DNA of 11,865 nucleotides from an uncultured Gammaproteobacteria bacterium. GTDB lineage: Bacteria > Pseudomonadota > Gammaproteobacteria > GCA-001735895. Position numbers and translations under genes: made by a program. The notes below the pieces were generated by a model, which saw nothing but the letters and a program-made list of their open reading frames with translations, did no database searches and had not been told where the DNA came from. The DNA lies in the NCBI GenBank assembly GCA_937980285.1, contig CALJQI010000307.1, positions 1-11,865 on the forward strand, in the 5' to 3' direction. Shown piece by piece: positions 1 through 5,546 of this stretch (within the stretch, counting starts at the first letter, position 1; each line of letters opens with the position of its first letter).

Positions 1-1
1 G

Positions 2-832
2 TTTTGCATTTTCGTGCTGTTTTTCCTGGTCGCACCACTGGTCGCGGTGATTCCGCTGTCTTTTACCTCTAGCCCCTTCCTGAATTTCACCCCGGAAATG
101 CTGGCGCTCGATCCCGATGCATTTTCGGTGCGCTGGTATAAAAGCCTGTTCGGTATGTGCGCCGACGTCGACGACGTCGCCTCCACAATGTGTCATAACA
201 AGTGGATGACCGGCGCCGGCCGCAGCCTCTATTACGCGGTGATTTCGACCGTTCTGGCTACCTTTCTGGGCACGCTGGCGGCTCTCGGCCTGAGCAGCGA
301 GCATATGCCCGCCAAGCGCTCGATCATGGCATTGATGATTTCACCGCTGATCGTGCCGCTAATCATTACCGCCGCCGGCATGGCTTTCTTTTTCGCCAAG
401 ATCAACCTGTCGAATACCGACGCCGGCATCATTCTCGCTTATACCATTCTCGGCCTGCCTTTCGTGGTGATTACAGTCACTTCGACTCTGGTCGGATTCG
501 ACCGCAGCCTGCTGCGCGCCGGCGCCAATCTCGGCGGCACCCCGGCTTATAATTTCTTCAAGATCCAGATGCCGCTGATCGCGCCCGGCATGATTTCGGG
601 TGCGCTGTTCGCGTTTATCACCGCCTTCGATGAAATCGTTATCATCCTGTTCATCGGCGGTCCGCAACAGCATACCCTGCCGCGCCAGATGTGGTCCGGC
701 ATCCGTCAGGAAATCAGCCCGACGATCCTGTCCGCGGCCACAATCCTGGTACTGTTCTCGGTCATCCTGCTGACCACGCTCGAACTGCTGCGTCGCCGCA
801 GCGAACGGTTACGCGGTATCACGCCTCACTAA
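2..832 (+). CDS. ABC transporter permease, spermidine/putrescine (PotC-like) type, 5' end outside window
   Basis: Inner-membrane permease subunit of a binding-protein-dependent importer, probably for polyamines or a related small organic solute. The frame is open from base 2, so the true start lies upstream; the GTG at 14 sits inside the first hydrophobic segment and is not a convincing start. Numbering from that GTG, membrane segments are seen near 1-17, 72-92, 104-128, 137-160, 192-215 and 237-257. The cytoplasmic EAA-type loop is at about 167-188 (RAGANLGG...KIQMPL), followed by ALFAFITAFDEIVIILFIGG, which is characteristic of PotC/PotB-type permeases. Between the first and second spans, residues 44-65 form an extra stretch with two cysteines (C49, C60) not usual in this family. 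The C-terminus is an Arg-rich tail. It overlaps the next gene by one base (TAATG). The ATPase, binding protein and second permease are presumably upstream. The family is secure; the substrate is inferred. Confidence 0.93.
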   Translation, partial: FCIFVLFFLVAPLVAVIPLSFTSSPFLNFTPEMLALDPDAFSVRWYKSLFGMCADVDDVASTMCHNKWMTGAGRSLYYAVISTVLATFLGTLAALGLSSEHMPAKRSIMALMISPLIVPLIITAAGMAFFFAKINLSNTDAGIILAYTILGLPFVVITVTSTLVGFDRSLLRAGANLGGTPAYNFFKIQMPLIAPGMISGALFAFITAFDEIVIILFIGGPQQHTLPRQMWSGIRQEISPTILSAATILVLFSVILLTTLELLRRRSERLRGITPH

Positions 833-1062
833 TGCGGCCCGGGGACATGGTGTACTACCTGTACACCGGAAACGACGGCACGCCAATCAAGTTCGCGGCC
901 ATTGTGCTGGCACTCGAGGAAGACGGCATCCTGATTCGCGTCGGCAAATTCAACGTGCACACCCAGGAAGTGAAAACCTTCGAGTCGGTGGTAGCCGAAA
1001 ACCTGCTGCAGCCGCGCGCCGTACCCTGCAGTTACGAAGCCGAGTTAAGCGCCCCGCCCTGA
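832..1062 (+). CDS. Small conserved-looking hypothetical protein (76 aa) coupled to the ABC permease
   Basis: Encodes 76 residues starting MRPGDMVYYLYTGNDG. The ATG overlaps the permease stop as TAATG, a classical translational-coupling arrangement, which fixes the start although the frame stays open further upstream. No signal peptide or membrane span is visible. The first 60 residues read as alternating beta strands (MVYYLYTG, IKFAAIVLALEE, GILIRVGKFN, VKTFESVVAENL), compatible with a small SH3-like or other beta-barrel fold. The last 15 residues are Pro/Ala-rich and probably disordered. I do not recognise a family. The last gene of a transporter operon could be a small accessory or regulatory protein, but nothing in the sequence shows this. 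It ends 73 bases before a large palindrome that could stop transcription. Confidence 0.72.
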   Translation: MRPGDMVYYLYTGNDGTPIKFAAIVLALEEDGILIRVGKFNVHTQEVKTFESVVAENLLQPRAVPCSYEAELSAPP

Positions 1063-1134
1063 ACGCCTCACCACTCAGGACCCAGTTTCGGGGGCAGCAT
1101 TCTTGACTGGCGCTCTCTGAACGGCGAGATTATT

Positions 1135-1219
1135 TTCTCGCGGAGGCGCGGAGGACGCGGGTCTCGCGGGGAGGGATAAATAACCTTATTTCCCGGCGTC
1201 CTCCGCGCCTCCGCGAGAA
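1135..1219. repeat. 85-base palindromic element with 24-base perfect arms
   Basis: The arms at 1135-1158 and 1196-1219 are perfect reverse complements over 24 bases (GCGGAGGCGCGGAGGACGC core on the left). The 37-base centre contains a second small hairpin, AAATAA (1178-1183) and TTATTT (1186-1191), with flanking GGG and CCC. It lies in the 227-base space between two convergent transcription units (ending at 1062 and 1290). It could therefore act as a bidirectional terminator or 3' mRNA stabiliser. The CCTCCGCGCCTCCGCGAGA wording resembles dispersed REP/MITE-like repeats seen in many bacterial genomes. The symmetry is directly visible; function and copy number are inferred. Confidence 0.85.
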
Positions 1220-1289
1220 CAAAACCTTTCCGCCCCGATTGCCTTCATCCGCGCAAGCCTGCGCGGGCTAACGCCAACAGCCAGTTCGA

Positions 1290-1808
1290 TTACTGCGCCG
1301 GCAGGGTTGTCAGCCTCAGTTCAGCGCGGCCGAACAGTAGTTTCGATTTTTTCCTGATATCGTCGATTACCTGCTGCAGGTCGCCGGCGAGCAGGATCAG
1401 GCCGTTGGCCAGCGGCTTGCCGGGAAACACCAGCGCGTCGTTGTTGCTCGCAATCGCGTAAATGGATTCATCGCCGTAGGGAGGCTTTACGGTGAACTGG
1501 AAAGGCTGTTGCGCCGACGGCACCGGCATGAACAGTCCGGCATTGAAGAAGTGGTCCGGCATGCGTTCGTTGGGCAACAATTGCAGCAGGTTCGACTCGG
1601 CATCACGATAGAACAGGTAAACATAGGCGTCGTTGTCGAGCGACAACAAAAAAGATATGCGGTCGCCGTCGACGAAGCTTTGCTGGTCGCCGAGATGGGT
1701 GGTTATGTTGACGTCAAGCGCCTGCGGCTCGCTAGCGTATAGAGTTGCGGTTGCAAAAGAAAGCAACAGCATCAGGGCCGGGGCAAGCCTGATCATGAAC
1801 CGCCGCAT
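1290..1808 (-). CDS. Exported DUF4384-domain protein
   Basis: From the ATG at 1808 the product has 172 residues. A GTG GTG pair just upstream (1814, 1811) would add two residues, and an ATG at 1796 would still leave a signal peptide. The N-terminus (IRLAPALMLLLSFATATLYA, then SEPQ) is a Sec signal peptide with likely cleavage after LYA. The mature part matches the DUF4384 pattern: a beta sandwich with DGDRISFLLSLDNDAYVYLF, a YRDAESNLLQLLPNE segment, an AGLFMPVP turn, FTVKPPYGDESIYAIAS and a short helical tail. In other bacteria this domain is commonly attached to the C-terminus of caspase-like or protein-kinase proteins, where it is thought to serve as a ligand- or partner-binding module. Here it is a separate exported protein in the same operon as a caspase-like protein, which suggests the two cooperate. 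It starts 18 bases after the barrel gene's stop. The biochemical role is unknown. Confidence 0.86.
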   Translation of the reverse strand: MRRFMIRLAPALMLLLSFATATLYASEPQALDVNITTHLGDQQSFVDGDRISFLLSLDNDAYVYLFYRDAESNLLQLLPNERMPDHFFNAGLFMPVPSAQQPFQFTVKPPYGDESIYAIASNNDALVFPGKPLANGLILLAGDLQQVIDDIRKKSKLLFGRAELRLTTLPAQ

Positions 1809-1826
1809 CACCACTGGCGTCAGCGC

Positions 1827-2588
1827 CTACTTGAAGTTGAAGCTATGGTTGTAGCCGAAGAACAGCCCGTTGAGCGAGTACTCCTGCTCGTTACCGTCAT
1901 CGAAATCAAACTCGTAATTGCGCAACTTGATACCGAAATTGAGGGTGTTCGACTTGTCGAGCAGGTATACGGCGCCGCCTACCAGCGCGGTGCTGGTGCC
2001 GTCACCGTGACTGGAAGAGCCGTCATCGTCATCGATGTCGCCATTGACGAAGCCAAAGCTGCCGAACAGCAGCCATTTATCGTTAACTGGATGGAATGCC
2101 GACACTCCGAAACCGAGCCCGTAAAAGGCCTGTTCATAGCCGGTATTGTCCCATTCACTATGCGTGGCCTTGAAGTCCAGGAATAACGATACGTTCGACC
2201 AGAAGTAGTAGCCGACCAGCAGATCGAAATCCGAGTGCTCTATCTCGTCGTCGCGGGAGGTTAAATTGCCTTCGGATGTGTACAGGCTAGGTGCATCCGA
2301 ATCGAACTCATAGGTGCCGCCCTGCAGGTTGAGGCCGGTATAAAACTTGTCGACACGGTAGTTAATACTGACCGCGAACTGGCCGCCGCTGTCGCTTTCG
2401 AAGTCCGACTTTCCCGGGCCATTATCGCCTTCCCAGGTAGAACCGTTAAGAGTCGCTCCCACGGTCAGGCTATGACTTTTCGCGGCCTGGGCGGCGGGCA
2501 GGTATGCCAGCATCAGCAACAGCGCGACGGTGGCAAACTGACCAATTCTGCGAGGGGTTGTAATACTGATATCTATTTTATTATTCAT
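1827..2588 (-). CDS. Predicted outer-membrane beta-barrel protein
   Basis: A 253-residue exported protein. The signal sequence has a basic start (TPRRIGQF), a hydrophobic core (TVALLLMLAYL) and likely cleavage after PAAQA near residue 35. The mature part consists of alternating amphipathic strands with aromatic girdle residues (FAVSINYRVDKFYTGLNLQG, DFDLLVGYYFW, NVSLFLDFKATHSEW, KWLLFGSFGFVNGDI), as in eight- to ten-stranded OmpA/OmpW/Opa-like barrels. It ends YNHSFNFK, so an aromatic residue is next to last rather than terminal, slightly off the usual barrel signal. One predicted loop is strikingly acidic (DIDDDDGSSSHGDG) and might bind calcium. The ATG is 7 bases from the caspase stop and no clear Shine-Dalgarno is seen, consistent with translational coupling. 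I cannot name a specific family. Within the operon it may be the surface partner or substrate of the secreted proteases. Confidence 0.8.
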   Translation of the reverse strand: MNNKIDISITTPRRIGQFATVALLLMLAYLPAAQAAKSHSLTVGATLNGSTWEGDNGPGKSDFESDSGGQFAVSINYRVDKFYTGLNLQGGTYEFDSDAPSLYTSEGNLTSRDDEIEHSDFDLLVGYYFWSNVSLFLDFKATHSEWDNTGYEQAFYGLGFGVSAFHPVNDKWLLFGSFGFVNGDIDDDDGSSSHGDGTSTALVGGAVYLLDKSNTLNFGIKLRNYEFDFDDGNEQEYSLNGLFFGYNHSFNFK

Positions 2589-2595
2589 AATTAAT

Positions 2596-3630
2596 CTACA
2601 GAGTCGGTAAGGGAATCACGATGCCCGGATCGACGGGCCCCGAACTGGGGTCGATTGCCTCGGAACCGGTTACTTCCGATTCGATGACGACATTGCTGCC
2701 CGGGGCATCGGTCTCGACCTGGACCTTCAATTTCTCGGCGGGCACGCCATCGACCGAAATCTTGAGCTTGATGAAAATAAATTCACCCAACTCGTCACCA
2801 GCGCCCTGAAGCACCCCGGTTTCCGGTACCTGGTCGACGTTATTGGCGACCGCGCGGGTCACGTTGCCGGATAACTCGCTTACGGTAAGCAGCTCGCGGT
2901 CATTGTTTTCCAGCTCGCTGAGCAGAAAATAGGTAAACGGCGAATGCCCGGAGGAGCGGTAGTTATCGTCGACATACTCGACGCCGCCGGCGGATATGAT
3001 TTGCACGCTTTTCTTTTTCGAAACCTTTTTAAAATAACCCTGGTCAGCGTTTTCTCTGGAAATACTGCGGGTACCGCGCCTCAGCAGGGTGCCGCTGAAA
3101 CAGGAATCGGAAATAAGCAGCGTGTGCTGCGCCCGCGAGGCGATGGTTGTCAGCTCGTCGCGTATGGTGGAATTGCGCAGAAAAGTAGTGTTATCGACGC
3201 CCTCGGCGTCGACTGGCACCCAGAAACCGCGCTCCGACTCGGCGTCGAGAAAGCCATGCCCGGCGTAGTACACCAGTACGCTGTCGTTGGGCAGCGACCT
3301 TTTCGACAGCCGTTCCAGCGCGCGCAGAATATCTCGCCGGGTCGCGTTTTCAAGCACTTCGACATCGCTGAATCCGTAATGCCGACGCAACAGCCGGCTC
3401 ACCGCGCGCGCGTCCGAAACCGCTGTTTCCAGCGATGGCCAGCGCCGCTGCGGATCCCTGTAACTATCGTTGCCGATGATCAGCGCGCGATAAACGCCGC
3501 CAACGAAGGGCGTGGTCTGCACCACCGCCTTCGATTCCAGCGCGATGCCGCGCGACTGGCCCAGCGCGCTGCCCGCGGGCAACAGGGCCAGCAGCAGTAC
3601 GCCCGTCATTAATGCCTTGATCGGTTTCAT
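2596..3630 (-). CDS. Secreted caspase-family (peptidase C14-like) cysteine protease
   Basis: A 344-residue protein. Residues 1-24 are a Sec signal peptide (MKPIKALMTGVLLLALLPAG, then SALGQ), placing it in the periplasm or outside. Residues about 47-285 form a caspase p20-like fold: strand YRALIIGNDSY, a helix of ARAVSRLLRRHYGF, then YYAGHG with the catalytic His at 125, and LLISDSCFSG with the catalytic Cys at 177. Both dyad residues and their surroundings are intact, so it should be active. Such bacterial metacaspase/orthocaspase relatives usually cleave after Arg or Lys; the basic stretch KKVSKKKS at 201-208, shortly after the active-site Cys, could be a self-processing site. The C-terminal 55 residues form a short beta segment (KISVDGVPAEKLKVQVETD) and a Pro/Gly/Ser-rich tail, with no WD40 or DUF4384 domain attached. 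It lies 22 bases after the anti-sigma gene and 7 before the barrel gene. The family is secure; substrate and trigger are unknown. Confidence 0.92.
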   Translation of the reverse strand: MKPIKALMTGVLLLALLPAGSALGQSRGIALESKAVVQTTPFVGGVYRALIIGNDSYRDPQRRWPSLETAVSDARAVSRLLRRHYGFSDVEVLENATRRDILRALERLSKRSLPNDSVLVYYAGHGFLDAESERGFWVPVDAEGVDNTTFLRNSTIRDELTTIASRAQHTLLISDSCFSGTLLRRGTRSISRENADQGYFKKVSKKKSVQIISAGGVEYVDDNYRSSGHSPFTYFLLSELENNDRELLTVSELSGNVTRAVANNVDQVPETGVLQGAGDELGEFIFIKLKISVDGVPAEKLKVQVETDAPGSNVVIESEVTGSEAIDPSSGPVDPGIVIPLPTL

Positions 3631-3652
3631 GTTGTTTTCATCGAGCCGGGAT

Positions 3653-4549
3653 TCACTTCCCGGTTACGACAAATCCTCCGTTGGTCTGGAAAGATCGACT
3701 GTCGCTGGTATCTCCGCTCAACACCCACTCGTAGCGGTGCTGGGTCAGCGCCTGGTCCAGCAGCAGCTCGACCTCGGCCGAAGTCGACGACTGGCGGGCC
3801 AGCACCCGGGTTTCGCCATCGCGAAAAACCTGGATCTTTAGATTGTAGCCGGTCGCCATCGGAATTTCAGGCCAGCTCAGGCGCAGACGATTGCCCTCCA
3901 GCAACTCGATGTTCATACCTTCGAAGGGTTCCGCATCCGCCGCCTGCTGGCTGAAGAAGCCAATACCAGGCCGGGTTTCCTGGCTCGCATAGCGCAGCGT
4001 CTGCTTGTCCTGGAAAGCGACGATTTGCGCCTGTGCGTTTTTATCCGCGGGATAGTACTGGTTGACCACCAGCACGGCGACGGTCATGACCACGGCGATC
4101 GCCGGCGCCGTCTGCCACAGCGGCGCCTGAAAGTTCAGCCAGCTTTTGAACCTGGCCCGGCACATCGACCACCACGAGTCATTGCCCGGATCCGGCTCGG
4201 TAATCCCGCACATCGCCTGCGCATGCGCCGCGTAATGCAGCGCCGCGCGCAGGCTCGCCGGATCCTGTTTTAGTTCCTGCTGGAGCTGGCTGGCCTGCCG
4301 CGGCGGCAATTTACCGGCGAGCAGGTCGGCGACGCGAGGATCGGCTTCGACCCGCTCCGATTCCAGCCACTGGCCCTGCTCGCGCAGCATCGCGGTAACT
4401 TCGGTACGCCGGCGGCAGTGACCGCATCCGGCCAGGTGCAGGCGCAGCTCATCGTAAACTTTCTCCTGCGGCGCTTTCAGGTAATCCTGAATCAGCTGAT
4501 CCTCGGGATGATCGTTGGAGTCCATGTTTTCGTCTGAATAGTTCGTCAT
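3653..4549 (-). CDS. Zinc-finger anti-sigma factor (zf-HC2 type) with one transmembrane span
   Basis: A 298-residue protein. Its N-terminal cytoplasmic region carries the anti-sigma zinc motif H38-x3-C42-x2-C45 (LHLAGCGHCRRR) inside a helical segment. Helices rich in Gln and Leu follow (residues 80-110). Residues 147-164 (APAIAVVMTVAVLVVNQYY) form the single membrane span. The periplasmic part (170-298) ends in a fibronectin-III-like beta module (LRLSWPEIPMATGYNLKIQV...HRYEWVLSGD). This is the expected layout of a membrane anti-sigma factor that binds its sigma factor inside and senses outside. It begins 42 bases after the predicted sigma gene. GGTGAT just before the ATG at 4549 fits the 16S anti-Shine-Dalgarno. 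Signal-driven release could be by proteolysis, conformational change or zinc loss; the sequence does not tell which. The two envelope proteases in the operon are obvious candidates for cleaving it. Confidence 0.85.
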   Translation of the reverse strand: MTNYSDENMDSNDHPEDQLIQDYLKAPQEKVYDELRLHLAGCGHCRRRTEVTAMLREQGQWLESERVEADPRVADLLAGKLPPRQASQLQQELKQDPASLRAALHYAAHAQAMCGITEPDPGNDSWWSMCRARFKSWLNFQAPLWQTAPAIAVVMTVAVLVVNQYYPADKNAQAQIVAFQDKQTLRYASQETRPGIGFFSQQAADAEPFEGMNIELLEGNRLRLSWPEIPMATGYNLKIQVFRDGETRVLARQSSTSAEVELLLDQALTQHRYEWVLSGDTSDSRSFQTNGGFVVTGK

Positions 4550-4591
4550 ATCACCAAAGAGACTCTGAAAGGCTTTCCATTTGAAAACACA

Positions 4592-5497
4592 TTAATCGTT
4601 CAGCGCCAGGCCGAGCCGTGACAGCGCCTTGCGCTTGAAATAATAAAGCTGCTGGCGATTGGTCTGCTCTGCCTCGACCCCGGGCTTGATACTGACGTCG
4701 AGCGCGCGCAGGGCCTGAAGCACATCGTCGGCATCCTGCTCCTCGATTATCATCGCCTCGAGCACGAACTGTTCGACCGCATCGAGCCTGGACCAGGCCC
4801 GGCGAAGATGCTCGCGCTGCTCCTGCGCCCCGATTTCCTCGTCGTCTACCGGCAGGTCGCGCTGGTGCATTGAGGCCTCGTCACCGCCGCCGCCCACCAG
4901 GCTGAGCGAAACTTCTCGCGGCGGGTCCAGCAGGTAAAGCTTGTGCCGGCGGGTCAACTGCAGCACGATTTCGCTCACCAGGGCCTCGGCTTCGTCGCGG
5001 GTCAAAGCGGTGGATTGCGCGATCTGCTCGATCGGCTGATTTGCGCGCATGGCGTAGAAAACCGCCGCCGCCTGATCGCCGAGTTCCCGGATATAGGTCG
5101 GCACCTGCTGCCGCCGCCCGAAACGCCAGTCTTTCCAGCGTTCATAGAACGGCAACGAATTGGCGATGCTGTAGATGTAGTCGAACAGGCTGGCCCGGTT
5201 CCGGCCCTCGTATTTTTGCAGGCGTTCGGGTTTGCACAGGTCATCGAGCATCCAGCCGTAGCTGGCGTTACCCCACTCGCACAGGGCGGCGTCCGCCGCC
5301 GCGCCGCCGACGGGCTTGCCCAGGCTGCAGCGGTAGAGGTAACGGTTCTCACGGCAAAAGCGCTGACAGAATCGGCCGGTCTGGAACTCGATTACCGGGT
5401 GTGCGATTTCGTTGACCGATTGCTGCGCGCGTCGATTACCCTGCGCGGCTCGCCGCGCCAGTTCGATCTGCTGCTTTGGATCCCTGTCTTCGGTCAT
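4592..5497 (-). CDS. Divergent ECF-like RNA polymerase sigma factor, Cys-rich N-terminal part
   Basis: A 301-residue predicted cytoplasmic protein with no signal or membrane segment. Residues 96-130 (YEGRNRASLFDYIYSIANSL and the Trp/Arg-rich stretch after it) resemble sigma-70 region 2, which ends in an aromatic/basic DNA-melting segment. Residues 228-297 (LRRAWSRLDAVEQFVLEAMI ... YYFKRKALSRLGLAL) resemble region 4, the -35-binding helix-turn-helix. The usual very short linker is replaced by a long helical and acidic segment (135-227), so the protein is well above the common ECF length of 170-200. Five cysteines (44, 48, 57, 73, 88) cluster before region 2, which is unusual and could bind metal or sense redox state. 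The next gene is a zinc-finger anti-sigma factor, strongly supporting the assignment. The ATG at 5497 is 49 bases after the M48 stop. An unrelated helical DNA-binding protein remains possible because region 2 is weakly conserved. Confidence 0.72.
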   Translation of the reverse strand: MTEDRDPKQQIELARRAAQGNRRAQQSVNEIAHPVIEFQTGRFCQRFCRENRYLYRCSLGKPVGGAAADAALCEWGNASYGWMLDDLCKPERLQKYEGRNRASLFDYIYSIANSLPFYERWKDWRFGRRQQVPTYIRELGDQAAAVFYAMRANQPIEQIAQSTALTRDEAEALVSEIVLQLTRRHKLYLLDPPREVSLSLVGGGGDEASMHQRDLPVDDEEIGAQEQREHLRRAWSRLDAVEQFVLEAMIIEEQDADDVLQALRALDVSIKPGVEAEQTNRQQLYYFKRKALSRLGLALND

Positions 5498-5546
5498 ATC
5501 GATATCGGTTCCCGCAATGCCATCATCAGCGTAATCCGTAACCCGG

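Noticed and set aside
1135..1219. CRISPR repeat or tRNA-like structure
   Set aside because: There is one inverted pair only, no direct repeats with spacers, and no cloverleaf or conserved tRNA bases.
5498..5546. GGAACC before the sigma gene as an internal ECF -35 box
   Set aside because: It lies only nine bases before the ATG, so the matching -10 would fall inside the coding region; more likely chance.
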